A stretch of DNA of 64,000 bases from Pandoraea anapnoica (GTDB taxonomy: Bacteria; Pseudomonadota; Gammaproteobacteria; Burkholderiales; Burkholderiaceae). Shown here piece after piece: positions 1 to 8,750 of this stretch (the stretch's first letter is position 1; the number at the start of each line of letters is the position of its first letter). The stretch is from assembly GCF_902459765.1 (NCBI RefSeq), contig NZ_CABPSP010000017.1, positions 90,045-154,044 of the forward strand, read 5' to 3'. Position numbers and translations under genes: made by a program. The notes beneath the pieces are model-generated. The model did not search any database. It was not told the origin of the DNA and saw only the letters and a program-made list of their open reading frames with translations.

Positions 1-1
1 C

Positions 2-1717
2 AAGATGGACGACGCTGAGTTGATGACTCACGTGCAGGGACCGGATTTCCCCGGCGGCGGGCAACTGATTTCAAGCGCAGCCGAGATTCGCGCCGCGTAT
101 GAGAGCGGACGCGGCAGCCTCAAGATGCGCGCGCGCTGGAAGATCGAAGAAATGGCGCGCGGCCAGTGGCAGGCGGTGGTGTATGAACTGCCGCCGAATA
201 CGTCGGGCCAGAAGGTACTCGAAGAAATTGAGGAGCTGACCAACCCGAAGGTCAAACTCGGCAAGAAGTCGCTCACGCCTGAGCAACAGAACCTCAAGCA
301 GTCGATGCTGGCCATGCTCGACGCCGTGCGCGACGAGTCCGGTAAAGACGCACCCGTGCGTCTGGTGTTCGAACCGAAGTCGAGCCGCATCGATCAGCAG
401 GAATTCATCACGATGCTGCTCGCGCATACGAGCCTGGAGTCGAGCGCATCGGTGAACCTCGTGATGGTGGGCGCCGACGGCCGTCCGGGCCAGAAGTCGC
501 TGCGCGACATCATCACCGAGTGGATCGGCTTCCGTTTCGAGACGGTCACGCGTCGCACGCGTCACCGTCTGGGCAAGGTCGACGACCGTATCCATATTCT
601 CGAAGGCCGGATGATCGTCTTCCTGAATATCGACGAAGTCATTCGCATCATTCGCGAGTCCGACGAGCCGAAGGCCGCGCTAATGAGCGCGTTCAAGCTG
701 AGCGAGCGGCAGGCAGAAGACATTCTGGAAATTCGTCTGCGTCAGTTGGCGCGTCTGGAAGCGATCAAGATCGAGCAGGAACTGACGTCGTTGCGCGACG
801 AGAAGGCAAAGCTCGAAGATCTGCTCGCCAACGAAAGCACGATGAAGCGTCTGATCATCAGGGAAATCGAGACCGACGCGAAGCAATTCGGCGACGATCG
901 TCGCACGCTGATTCAGGAAGAGAAGCGTGCGGTCGCGGAAGCCCGCGTGGTTGATGAGCCGGTGACGGTCGTGGTGTCGGCCAAGGGCTGGGTGCGTGCG
1001 CTCAAGGGTCATGGACTTGACGCGCAAGGTTTCTCGTTCAAGCAGGGCGACGCCTTGTATGGCGCGTTCGAATGCCGCACCGTCGACCCGCTGATCGCGT
1101 GGGGTAGCAACGGGCGCGTTTATTCGGTGGCCGTGGCCCAGTTGCCGGGCGGCCGTGGCGACGGTGTGCCGCTGACGTCGCTCATCGAACTGGAGTCGGG
1201 TTCTCGCTTGCTGCACTACTACGCGGCGTCCGGTGACCAGCCGCTGCTGCTCGCGACGTCGTCCGGCTTTGGTTTCACGACCAAGCTCGGCGATATGGTG
1301 AGCCGTGTGAAGGCAGGCAAGTCGTTCATGACCATCGACGACGGGGCTGAGCCGCTCGCACCGACGCCGATCTGGCAAGGCGCCAGTGCGGTCGCGTGTC
1401 TGTCGAGCGACGGGCGTCTGCTCGTGTTCGGCATGGACGAAATGAAGGCGCTGACGGGCGGTGGACGCGGCGTGACGTTGATCGGTCTCGAAGCCAAGCA
1501 GACGCTGGTGTCGGCCGTGCCGATCAGTGAGGCAGGCGTGACGGTGTACGGCGAAGTACGCGGCGGCAAGATTCAGTCCGAGACGCTGTCGGGCGCATCA
1601 CTCGCGCCGAATATCGGCAAGCGTGCGCGCAAGGGTCGCTTGCCGAATGTGAAGTTTGCGACGTTCAAACCGCGTTCGCTCGAGCCGGTGTTGCCGGCCG
1701 CGCCGAAGGCATCCTGA
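2..1717 (+). CDS. parC: DNA topoisomerase IV subunit A, C-terminal part (5' truncated by window edge)
   Basis: ParC is the breakage-reunion subunit of topoisomerase IV, which with ParE decatenates daughter chromosomes in the cytoplasm. The frame is open from the first codon, so the gene continues left of the window; 571 codons remain, and the N-terminal winged-helix domain with the catalytic tyrosine is missing. What remains is the rest of the core, the long coiled-coil stretch (about residues 210-310, including LSERQAEDILEIRLRQLARL) and a C-terminal beta-pinwheel with degenerate repeats such as GGGRGVTLIGL. The pinwheel lacks a canonical GyrA box, which favours ParC over GyrA. It ends 11 nt before the next gene on the same strand. 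Confidence 0.93.
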   Translation, partial: KMDDAELMTHVQGPDFPGGGQLISSAAEIRAAYESGRGSLKMRARWKIEEMARGQWQAVVYELPPNTSGQKVLEEIEELTNPKVKLGKKSLTPEQQNLKQSMLAMLDAVRDESGKDAPVRLVFEPKSSRIDQQEFITMLLAHTSLESSASVNLVMVGADGRPGQKSLRDIITEWIGFRFETVTRRTRHRLGKVDDRIHILEGRMIVFLNIDEVIRIIRESDEPKAALMSAFKLSERQAEDILEIRLRQLARLEAIKIEQELTSLRDEKAKLEDLLANESTMKRLIIREIETDAKQFGDDRRTLIQEEKRAVAEARVVDEPVTVVVSAKGWVRALKGHGLDAQGFSFKQGDALYGAFECRTVDPLIAWGSNGRVYSVAVAQLPGGRGDGVPLTSLIELESGSRLLHYYAASGDQPLLLATSSGFGFTTKLGDMVSRVKAGKSFMTIDDGAEPLAPTPIWQGASAVACLSSDGRLLVFGMDEMKALTGGGRGVTLIGLEAKQTLVSAVPISEAGVTVYGEVRGGKIQSETLSGASLAPNIGKRARKGRLPNVKFATFKPRSLEPVLPAAPKAS

Positions 1718-1728
1718 CGGAGTCCCAC

Positions 1729-2181
1729 ATGAGCGTTTACGCCTTCAGTCTGTTCCTGCATCTGGTCAGCGTGGCCGTCTGGATTGGTGGGATGTTTTTT
1801 GCGCTGGCATGTCTGCGGCCTGCATCGTCGGAGCTGTCGCCGCAGCAGCGTCTGCCGTTGTGGGAGGCGGCGCTCACACGGTTCTTCACGTGGGTGGGCG
1901 TTGCCATCGTGCTGATCCTGCTGTCCGGCGGGCACATGATGATGGGCATGGGCGGTTTGCATGCCCGCTGGCCTGTGCATGCTATGGCGGGGATCGGCGT
2001 GCTGATGATGCTCGTCTTCGGTCACATTCGCTTTGGACTGTTCCCGCGTTTGCAACGGGCGGTGCAGGCGCAGTCGTGGCCGGACGGCGCGGCGGCCGTC
2101 AACGGTATTCGTCGTCTCGTGATTCTGAATCTCGTGCTGGGGATCGTTGTGATCGGACTGGCAGCATCGCTTCGCGGCTGA
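1729..2181 (+). CDS. CopD-like small integral membrane protein
   Basis: A 150-residue protein with four predicted membrane segments (about residues 5-27, 50-72, 85-103 and 128-147). The N-terminal segment HLVSVAVWIGGMFF resembles the start of CopD-family putative copper-resistance membrane proteins, whose conserved histidines lie in helices; HMMMGMGG in helix 2 is also His/Met-rich. It starts 11 nt after parC and may be cotranscribed with it. It is too short for full CopD and no periplasmic CopC partner is adjacent, so a metal role is only inferred from the family. The downstream LysR gene converges on it 27 nt away with no obvious hairpin. Confidence 0.75.
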   Translation: MSVYAFSLFLHLVSVAVWIGGMFFALACLRPASSELSPQQRLPLWEAALTRFFTWVGVAIVLILLSGGHMMMGMGGLHARWPVHAMAGIGVLMMLVFGHIRFGLFPRLQRAVQAQSWPDGAAAVNGIRRLVILNLVLGIVVIGLAASLRG

Positions 2182-2208
2182 CAGCTGTGATCGTGTGATC
2201 GCAGCGAC

Positions 2209-3129
2209 TCACATTGGCCGGGTTTCGTCGTTGACGGTCCCGGCCACCTCATGACACAGGGCGACGAACGCTTGCACGAGCGGGCTGTTGTCGTCGCGGC
2301 GCTTGCCAAGTAGCAGCGCAGAGTGCGCATCCGGTTCGCTGAAGTCCATGAAATGCGCGCCTTCGATCTGAATGCACCGCACGGCGGCTGGTAGCACGGC
2401 AACGCCCAATCCACTTGCCGCGAGGGCGACGATGGTCGTCGACTCGCGCGCCTCCTGAACGACACGCGGAGTAAAACCCGCGCGCTCGCACATCCTCCGA
2501 ATCTGCCCATCGACCGCCGTACCCACGCCGTTGGGATGCATGATGAACGCTTCGTTGGCCAGATCGGCAATCGACACGCTGGCGTGCTTTGCCAGCGCAT
2601 GCCCCTGATGTAGAACGACGACCAGCGCCTCGTCGATCAACGTCTCGAAACTGAGTCCCGTCACCGGTGGCGCGTTCTCTGCCTGACGGAGTAAACCGAT
2701 GTCCAGCGTCCGTTCGATGAGGGCTTCCCGTTGGTGTTCCGACGGTGCCTCACTGAGCGTCAGCGTCACGCGCGGATAACGCTGACGGTAGGTCGTCAGT
2801 ACGCGTTTCATCAGGTTAGTCATGGGCGCCGAGGTCGTGAACGCGATCCGCAACTCCCCGGCATCGAGCCCGGCGATTTGCTGCACTTCGAGACGAGCTG
2901 CTTCGGCATCGGCAAGAATCTGGCGTGCACGCACAAGAAACGCGCGTCCGGCCGGTGTCAGAAAGACGCGTCGTTGCGAGCGCTCGAAGAGCGGCACGCC
3001 CAATTCATCCTCAAGCGCGCGGATCTGCATCGACAGCGGTGGCTGCCCGATGTTAAGGCGCTGCGCGGCCCGGCTGAAATGCAGTTCCTCGGCGACAGTC
3101 ACGAAGTAGCGAAGGTGACGCAGTTCCAT
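2209..3129 (-). CDS. LysR-family transcriptional regulator
   Basis: A 306-residue LTTR of normal length. The N-terminal winged helix-turn-helix is clear (residues 1-60: MELRHLRYFVTVAEELHFSR, then AAQRLNIGQPPLSMQIRALE), followed by a type-2 periplasmic-binding-protein-like effector domain from about residue 90. It is transcribed divergently from the MFS transporter at 3261, the usual arrangement in which the LTTR controls the neighbouring exporter and itself. The 131-bp shared intergenic region contains a strikingly AT-rich stretch (3152-3186) in an otherwise GC-rich chromosome. The effector cannot be told from the sequence. Confidence 0.9.
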   Translation of the reverse strand: MELRHLRYFVTVAEELHFSRAAQRLNIGQPPLSMQIRALEDELGVPLFERSQRRVFLTPAGRAFLVRARQILADAEAARLEVQQIAGLDAGELRIAFTTSAPMTNLMKRVLTTYRQRYPRVTLTLSEAPSEHQREALIERTLDIGLLRQAENAPPVTGLSFETLIDEALVVVLHQGHALAKHASVSIADLANEAFIMHPNGVGTAVDGQIRRMCERAGFTPRVVQEARESTTIVALAASGLGVAVLPAAVRCIQIEGAHFMDFSEPDAHSALLLGKRRDDNSPLVQAFVALCHEVAGTVNDETRPM

Positions 3130-3151
3130 TCCTCAGTCCTAGATTGATCTG

Positions 3152-3186
3152 TTTTATATATGGAAATAAGGCTTAAATATATATTG
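3152..3186. promoter_or_regulatory. AT-rich LysR/MFS intergenic region, candidate promoter-operator
   Basis: Between the divergent LysR and MFS genes lies a 35-bp stretch with TTTATATATGG on the left and AAATATATATTGG on the right. These make imperfect TATATA half-sites about 20 bp apart. LTTR sites typically show T-N11-A dyads in AT-rich surroundings, and the stretch also supplies TATA-like -10 sequences for both directions. The assignment to the adjacent regulator rests on position only. Confidence 0.4.
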
Positions 3187-3260
3187 GACGCGAGGTAACG
3201 GCAAACCTATCATTCGTCCTATACATTTCACCCTTGGTTCGCGCGAGGCGAGCCAGCGTC

Positions 3261-4538
3261 ATGGCATCAACCAACTCCCTACCTTTGTCTTCCCGCGGTG
3301 CGTCCGCCGCTAGTGCGTCTGCCCCGAAGCTACCGGCGGGCGTTGCGCGCGGCACGCGCGAATACGCCGTCATCAGCCGCGCCCTGTTCTTCGGTGGTTT
3401 TTCGACGTTCGCACAGCTTTACTGCATGCAATCGCTGCTGCCCTTGCTGACGACCACGTTCGGCATTAGCCCGGCGCAGGCCAGTTGGTCCGTATCTGCG
3501 GCCACGATGATGATGGCGCTCGGTTTGCTCGTGACGTGTGTCGCGGCCGATCGCGTGAGCCGTAAGCGGATGATGACGATTGCGTTGCTCAGTTCTTCCG
3601 TCCTGACGCTGGCCAGCGCATTCTCGACGAACTTCGAGACCATCGTGATTCTGGCGGCGCTCAAGGGGCTGGCCTTGTCCGGACTACCGGCAATCGCCAT
3701 GGCGTATCTGAGCGAGGAAATCGATCAGCGCTCGCTCGGCATGTCGATGGGGCTCTATATTGGCGGCAACATCCTTGGCGGGATGGCCGGTCGAGTGATG
3801 GCGGCGTTTGTTGCTGACATGTTCTCGTGGCGCGTGTCGGTGGGTTTGATCGGGCTCGTCTGCCTCGCCATGGGCCTTGAGTTTGCCCGGAGCCTGCCGC
3901 ATTCGCGTCGCTTTACCCCGCGTCATATGACGGTGCGCGAAGCGCTCGGGCATGCACGCCGACATCTGAGTGACCCGGCGTTGCTCGGTCTGTACCTTTT
4001 CGCGGGCCTGATGATGGGCAGTTTCGTCAGCGTCTACAACTATCTCGGGTTCTACTTGTCGGCGCCGCCGTTTCATCTGCCGCATGCGGCCATCGGCGCG
4101 ATTTTCACGATGTACCTGATCGGCGTCGTGGGTTCGTTCATCGCAGGGCCGCTGTCGGATCGCGTGGGACGCCCCCGTCTATTGTGGGCGCTCGTTGCAC
4201 TGGCGATGGTGGGGCTATTCGCGATGCTCGCGTCGCAAGTGTCCGGGGTGGTGATCGGTCTGGCGATCTTCACGTTCGGCTTCTTCGGTGCGCACACCGT
4301 GGCCAGTAGCTGGGTCGGGCGACGTGCTACAGAAGGGCGGGCGATAGCGTCCGCGTTGTACCTGTTCTTCTACTATCTGGGGTCTAGCCTACTGGGCAGC
4401 TTCTCGGGCGTCATGCTGAAGTCGCATGGCTGGCATGGCGTGGTCGCGTTGCTGTCGGTGGCCGTGGTGCTGTCGCTGGGCGTGGCGATTGCCATGCGCC
4501 GCGCGTACGGCAACGGCAAGCCATCCGCCGTCGCTTAG
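3261..4538 (+). CDS. MFS transporter, drug/amino-acid-efflux type
   Basis: A 425-residue, 12-segment major facilitator. The first half has the motif-A-like loop VAADRVSRKRMM between helices 2 and 3, and the second half carries its repeat, AGPLSDRVGRPRLLW. A long Ser/Ala-rich cytoplasmic N terminus (about 40 residues) precedes helix 1. The ATG at 3261 is chosen over an in-frame TTG at 3234 because no good ribosome site precedes the TTG. The overall pattern resembles YnfM/AraJ-like exporters of the inner membrane. The substrate is unknown; the divergent LysR gene is its probable regulator. A strong terminator follows at 4562. Confidence 0.88.
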   Translation: MASTNSLPLSSRGASAASASAPKLPAGVARGTREYAVISRALFFGGFSTFAQLYCMQSLLPLLTTTFGISPAQASWSVSAATMMMALGLLVTCVAADRVSRKRMMTIALLSSSVLTLASAFSTNFETIVILAALKGLALSGLPAIAMAYLSEEIDQRSLGMSMGLYIGGNILGGMAGRVMAAFVADMFSWRVSVGLIGLVCLAMGLEFARSLPHSRRFTPRHMTVREALGHARRHLSDPALLGLYLFAGLMMGSFVSVYNYLGFYLSAPPFHLPHAAIGAIFTMYLIGVVGSFIAGPLSDRVGRPRLLWALVALAMVGLFAMLASQVSGVVIGLAIFTFGFFGAHTVASSWVGRRATEGRAIASALYLFFYYLGSSLLGSFSGVMLKSHGWHGVVALLSVAVVLSLGVAIAMRRAYGNGKPSAVA

Positions 4539-4561
4539 CCGATTTCGTTTCACCCGCATCC

Positions 4562-4604
4562 CCAAAAAACAACAGCCACCCTCGGGTGGCTGTTGTCGTT
4601 TTCG
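4562..4604. terminator. Bidirectional rho-independent terminator between MFS and RidA genes
   Basis: A perfect 12-bp inverted repeat (CAACAGCCACCC / GGGTGGCTGTTG, 4570-4595) with a two-base centre is preceded by an A-tract and followed by TCGTTTT. It sits between two convergent genes and can serve both. Confidence 0.85.
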
Positions 4605-4694
4605 ACGCAAGTGACCGCGAACGTCGGCTAGGCCGCAATTTGCACCACGCAGATTCGCGTGATGCAAACGATCACCCACGTACGCAGCGTGCCG

Positions 4695-5150
4695 TCAGGC
4701 AAGTTCGGCGATCAGTTCGATTTCGACGCACGCGCCCAGCGGAATCTGCGCCACGCCGAAGGCCGAGCGGGCGTGCTTGCCTGCGTCGCCGAAGACTTCG
4801 CCGAACAGTTCCGATGCACCGTTCGTCACCAGATGCTGCTCGGTGAATTCCTGCGTCGAGTTGACGAGGCTCATCAGCTTCACAATGCGCTTGACCTTGT
4901 TCAGGTCGCCCGTGTGGGCGTGCAACGTGGCGATCAGTTCGATGGCGGCGGCTCGCGCCGCAGCCTTGCCGTCTTCGACGCTGACGTCCTGACCGAGCTT
5001 GCCGGTCCAGATCTTGCCGTCCTTCTTGGGCAGGTGGCCCGAGAGGAACACGGTGTTGCCGGTCTGGGCGGCCATCACGTACGCGGCGGCGGGGGTGGCG
5101 GACGACGGCAGCTCGATACCCAATTGCTTCAGTTTGTCGTAGACGGACAT
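4695..5150 (-). CDS. RidA/YjgF-family enamine/imine deaminase-like protein
   Basis: A 151-residue single-domain Rid protein, slightly longer than archetypal RidA (about 128). The signature region near the C terminus, ARSAFGVAQIPLGACVEIE (about residues 126-144), contains the conserved arginine and the P-x-G-x-x-V-E-I-E end of the family. Rid proteins hydrolyse reactive enamine/imine intermediates released by PLP enzymes, or have related deaminase roles. The gene lies 62 nt downstream of, and co-directional with, a PLP aminotransferase, consistent with that link. N-terminal NTVFLSGHLPKKDG resembles the longer RutC-like/Rid subfamilies rather than RidA itself. Confidence 0.88.
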   Translation of the reverse strand: MSVYDKLKQLGIELPSSATPAAAYVMAAQTGNTVFLSGHLPKKDGKIWTGKLGQDVSVEDGKAAARAAAIELIATLHAHTGDLNKVKRIVKLMSLVNSTQEFTEQHLVTNGASELFGEVFGDAGKHARSAFGVAQIPLGACVEIELIAELA

Positions 5151-5212
5151 GTACGGCTTCCTTGCAAATTCGTTAATGGTTCAAATCACGGATCATCGAA
5201 TCCGATGACGGA

Positions 5213-6403
5213 TCAGGCGGCGCGTCGCGTGAGCGCGTCGGCAATCAGCGCGCCAAGACGCGCGACACCGATTTCGATTTTCTCGGGCGGCACCGTGACG
5301 AATGACAGTCGAAGCGTATTCGATTGCGGCGTCCCCACATAGAAGGGCGCGCCGGGCACGAACGCGACATTCTGTGCGATCGCTTTTTCCAGCAACTGCA
5401 TGGTGTCGATGCCTGCGGGCAATGTCAACCAGATGAACATGCCGCCTGCGGGCGTGGTCCATGTGGCGTCGGCTGGCATGTGCTTCTTCAGCGAAGCGAG
5501 CATGGCCTGCGCCTGTGCGGCGTAGAGCGTGCGAATCGACGGGATGTGCGTGTCGAGAAAGCCATCCTTGACCACTTCGTATGCGATGCGTTGCGTCAGG
5601 CTGGGCGTATGCAGATCGGCGGCCTGCTTGGCCTGCACGAGCTTGGCGATCACCGCCTTCGGGCCGATGATGAAACCGAGTCGCAACCCGGGCGCGAGCA
5701 CCTTGGAGAACGATCCCATGTACAGCACATGCTCTGGCGCGAGCGACATGAGGCTCGGCAAACGCTGGCCTTCGTAGTCGAGTTCGCCATAGGGATCATC
5801 TTCGATGATGGCCAGGCCGTCACGTTTGGCGATGGTGGCCAGCGCCTCGCGGCGTGCCATCGGCAGACGTCGTCCCGTCGGGTTCTGGAAGTTCGGCATG
5901 GCGTACAGGAAGCGCGCGCCTGCCACCAGTTCCGGCGTCAGTGCCTCGGGCAGCAGGCCGTGATCGTCTGTCGGCACCGGTACGTACTTCGGTGCGAACA
6001 GCGAAAACGATTGCAGTGCGCCCAGATAGCTCGGTGCCTCGACAAGGACGCGGCTGCCCTCGTCGATGAAGATCTTGCCGATCAGATCGAGACCTTGCTG
6101 CGAGCCGGTGGTGATCAGTACGTTCTCAGGCGCAACCGTCAGGCCGTCGCGTGAGTAGCGCTTGGCGACCCATTCGCGCAGGGGCGCGAAGCCTTCTGTC
6201 GCACTGTATTGCAGCGCCGCTTGCGGCGATTCAGTCAGGACGCGATCAGCGGCGGCCCGCATTTGTGCGACGGGAAACGTGGCGGGCGAGGGCAGGCCGC
6301 CAGCAAAGGAAATGACGTCCGGGCGCTCGGTTACCTTGAGAATCTCGCGAATGGCCGAGCTGGTCAGATTGCGGGCGCGTTCGGAATATTGCCAATCGTG
6401 CAT
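5213..6403 (-). CDS. PLP-dependent class I/II aminotransferase (2-aminoadipate/valine-pyruvate type)
   Basis: A 396-residue fold-type I aminotransferase. The PLP lysine is K234 in YMGSFSKVLAPGLRLGF; NFQNPTGR (about 171-178) and the DDPYGEL motif (about 202-208) that binds the cofactor pyridine are present. It has no helix-turn-helix domain, unlike the MocR protein at 8987. The ATG at 6403 (MHDWQYSERARN) is chosen because homologous proteins begin near this point; an upstream in-frame extension of 29 residues looks like untranslated leader. It precedes RidA by 62 nt. Substrate preference (2-aminoadipate, branched chain or aromatic) cannot be read from the sequence. Confidence 0.9.
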   Translation of the reverse strand: MHDWQYSERARNLTSSAIREILKVTERPDVISFAGGLPSPATFPVAQMRAAADRVLTESPQAALQYSATEGFAPLREWVAKRYSRDGLTVAPENVLITTGSQQGLDLIGKIFIDEGSRVLVEAPSYLGALQSFSLFAPKYVPVPTDDHGLLPEALTPELVAGARFLYAMPNFQNPTGRRLPMARREALATIAKRDGLAIIEDDPYGELDYEGQRLPSLMSLAPEHVLYMGSFSKVLAPGLRLGFIIGPKAVIAKLVQAKQAADLHTPSLTQRIAYEVVKDGFLDTHIPSIRTLYAAQAQAMLASLKKHMPADATWTTPAGGMFIWLTLPAGIDTMQLLEKAIAQNVAFVPGAPFYVGTPQSNTLRLSFVTVPPEKIEIGVARLGALIADALTRRAA

Positions 6404-6544
6404 GATGGTCTCGCTTTGAGAGTGCGGCCTTTTCTGAGCGGCCGCGAGTATCGAGCGTTGCGGGTGCCGGGCGCGTGAAGGCAGGCGCAACGTCAGGGGG
6501 CTGACCCATCGCGGCGCAGGGATCGCATGCGCCGCGACGTGTCG

Positions 6545-7441
6545 TCAGACCGGTTTGCCCGTGAGTCGCGAGGCGCCGATCTTCATGTTTTTGCCGAGTG
6601 CGATGGTCAGTACGACACCGGCGGCAAACAGCCAGGTGACCGCATCGACTTGTTCGCCGAAAAAGAGCGCGGACAACGCAATCGTGAAGAAAATCTGAAG
6701 CAATTGTACTTGGCCCACGCGCGCGATTCCGCCCATGGCGAGACCGGCATACCAGGCGAAGAAGCCGATGAACTGCGAGAAGAGGGTGACGTAGGCGAAC
6801 GCGCCCCAGGCTTTGCCGCTCACAGGCCACGGCTGCTGCCACGCGAGCCAGCCGACCGGCACCAGCAACACCGGTGCGCAGACGACGAGTGCCCAGCAGA
6901 TCACTTGCCAGCCGCCCATGTCGCGCGCGAGCTTGCCGCCCTCTGCATAACCCAGCGCGCCAATGACGACGGCCAGCAGCATCAGTCCGTCCGCTGCATG
7001 CAGGCTACCGCCACCGGCACGAAGCGCGAAGGCAATGACGAGGGCGCTGCCGAGCAGGGCAAACACCCAGAAGCCACGCGAAGGACGTTCGCCACCCAGC
7101 CAATAAGCGTAGATCGCGACGAAGAAGGGCTGCAGGCCGTTGACCACCGCCCCGTGGGACGCGGGGATGGTTTTCATGGCCCACGCCGAGAAAACGGGGA
7201 AGGCGATGATCACGCCGAGCGACGTGATGGCCAGACTCTTGACCTGCGGCCACGTCGGCCACGGTTCCTTGCGCCACCAGAGCAGCGCGCCCGCGAAGAC
7301 GGCCGCAACCAGCGCGCGTCCCAGTCCGTTGAGCAGCGGATTGACTTCCGCCACGACGATGCGCGTCATGGGCAACGTCAGACTGAAGATGAGCACGCCG
7401 ATCAATCCGATCAGCATGCCCCGGGATTCGCGCGAATTCAT
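6545..7441 (-). CDS. EamA/DMT-superfamily transporter
   Basis: A 298-residue inner-membrane protein with ten predicted helices arranged as two EamA repeats, for example GMLIGLIGVLIFSLTLPMTR at the start and the second repeat from about residue 145. The start at 7441 is supported by a GAGG ribosome site seven bases upstream; an in-frame upstream extension of 110 codons has no membrane or domain content. DMT proteins commonly export amino acids or small metabolites. Its position upstream of an aminotransferase and RidA, all leftward, suggests export of amino-acid-like compounds, but the substrate is inferred. Confidence 0.88.
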   Translation of the reverse strand: MNSRESRGMLIGLIGVLIFSLTLPMTRIVVAEVNPLLNGLGRALVAAVFAGALLWWRKEPWPTWPQVKSLAITSLGVIIAFPVFSAWAMKTIPASHGAVVNGLQPFFVAIYAYWLGGERPSRGFWVFALLGSALVIAFALRAGGGSLHAADGLMLLAVVIGALGYAEGGKLARDMGGWQVICWALVVCAPVLLVPVGWLAWQQPWPVSGKAWGAFAYVTLFSQFIGFFAWYAGLAMGGIARVGQVQLLQIFFTIALSALFFGEQVDAVTWLFAAGVVLTIALGKNMKIGASRLTGKPV

Positions 7442-7518
7442 GGTGTCGCCTCGTGGTTCTCTGTTTCTATGTTGTCCGCCCGCCATGCACTGTGCCGGGC
7501 GTTGGGATCGGTCGCGGC

Positions 7519-8205
7519 CTAACGCAAGGTGCGCGGGCCGTTGGGGGTTTCGATTTCTGCGGCGAGCGACGGCTCGACCAGCGTCGCTTCGACGTTGACG
7601 AGGGCATCGGCACCCAACCACTGCAATTGTTCTGCGATCACCGTCGCCTGCGGATGGAACCCCCGCAGCGTGATGATGGCGCAATCCGCGGGCGGCAACG
7701 CATCTGCCGGATGTTGAGGCGAATCCCACTGGATCAGCGTAGGCAGCAGACCCTGCCCCGCGCCTTGCCACGACGGCAGACTACCGTCGTCGGGCACCCC
7801 GATCTGCCAGGTCAGTGCGCCGCGCTGCATCGCAATCGCGGGGGCGAGACGTTGCGGATACTGTGCCTGCCAGCGCGGCAGCGAGCGCGGACGCTCGACG
7901 CGCGCAACCCAGTTCGCCAGGTACGGACCGCGCGCGAGGCGCGCCCGAACGGTTTCGTCGTCGAGTCCGAACCAGCGCGCACGGCCCGGTGCGGGTGCTT
8001 CCGGATCGATCGCGATGATCTCCAGATAGGCGCCGCCCCACAGACCCAGCAAACTGTTGTGCGTCCCCATGCGTGCGTGCTTCCCACCGCGTTGCGGCAC
8101 GACATCCGTGAGGCCGAGTTGCTCGATGACGTGCGCTTCGCCCGCTTCCAGCGTTTCTGCGGCGACGACAAGATGGTCCAGTTTCAGGGCGTGAGGTGCG
8201 GTCAT
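7519..8205 (-). CDS. VOC-family (glyoxalase-like domain) protein
   Basis: A 228-residue protein starting MTAPHALKLDHLVVAAETLE. The LDHLVV opening and the later histidine-bearing segment RGGKHARMGTHNSLLGLW match the vicinal-oxygen-chelate fold of the Glyoxalase_3-like group (PF13468), whose metal ligands come from paired beta-alpha-beta-beta-beta modules. The ATG at 8205 is preferred to a TTG six codons upstream. It is the first gene of the leftward VOC-EamA-aminotransferase-RidA series, with a 77-nt gap to the transporter. The enzymatic activity is unknown; several proteins of this group are annotated only by domain. Confidence 0.8.
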   Translation of the reverse strand: MTAPHALKLDHLVVAAETLEAGEAHVIEQLGLTDVVPQRGGKHARMGTHNSLLGLWGGAYLEIIAIDPEAPAPGRARWFGLDDETVRARLARGPYLANWVARVERPRSLPRWQAQYPQRLAPAIAMQRGALTWQIGVPDDGSLPSWQGAGQGLLPTLIQWDSPQHPADALPPADCAIITLRGFHPQATVIAEQLQWLGADALVNVEATLVEPSLAAEIETPNGPRTLR

Positions 8206-8340
8206 GTTCGGTTCGGGCAGCAAAGACGGGCGACAAAAAACGATAGCTTACTCTGCCTGCGCGCCGATGCCGCGTCTTCCGAGGCCTGTATCTGCAAGGT
8301 TCGGCCGGAGCGGTCAGCAGCACGACATGCGCGTACAGTG

Positions 8341-8712
8341 TTACCCGCGCGAAAGTCGCGCCAACGTTCCGCCCGCCCGCTTCGTTCGACGAGCCAGACG
8401 TACCGCAAGGCTGCGCCACACCAGCCGCAAGCCGTTGCCCAGCATGCGTCCGCTGCCGGACGCAGAAAGCGTCTTTGCGGGCTGACTCACGCGCATGCGT
8501 GCCCTTTCCTGCCAGGTGCCCAGCCACACGCGCTGCCCGCCGCGAATCTCGAAGCTCTCGCCCGCACGCAGCCAATGGTCGTGCGGCTCGCCTTCCACGG
8601 TCAGCCAGAGCAGGCCCTGCAACACTTGCAGCGACTGCGGCCGTTCAGCAGCCGGGCTCTGCCAAACGACAGTCTGTTCCCGGTCCAGTTCGAAGAGTCG
8701 GATTTCACGCAT
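8341..8712 (-). CDS. DUF2917 domain protein
   Basis: A 123-residue protein starting MREIRLFELDREQTVVWQSP. The central segment GLLWLTVEGEPHDHWLRAGE, ending in a cupin-like GESFEI, is the typical DUF2917 pattern. These are small beta-rich proteins of unknown function, common in Burkholderiales. The ATG at 8712 has a GGAG ribosome site; an in-frame 21-codon upstream extension reaches into the regulatory repeats at 8751-8794 and is rejected. It is transcribed divergently from a MocR regulator across a 274-bp gap and is the most likely regulated partner. The C-terminal 30 residues are Arg-rich and low complexity. Confidence 0.8.
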   Translation of the reverse strand: MREIRLFELDREQTVVWQSPAAERPQSLQVLQGLLWLTVEGEPHDHWLRAGESFEIRGGQRVWLGTWQERARMRVSQPAKTLSASGSGRMLGNGLRLVWRSLAVRLARRTKRAGGTLARLSRG

Positions 8713-8750
8713 GGCGGTCTCCAGTTGAGAGGACACTTTATCGGTTAACG

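Noticed and set aside
3234-3260. TTG at 3234 as the start of the MFS transporter
   Set aside because: No ribosome site; the ATG at 3261 is in frame and gives a normal N terminus.
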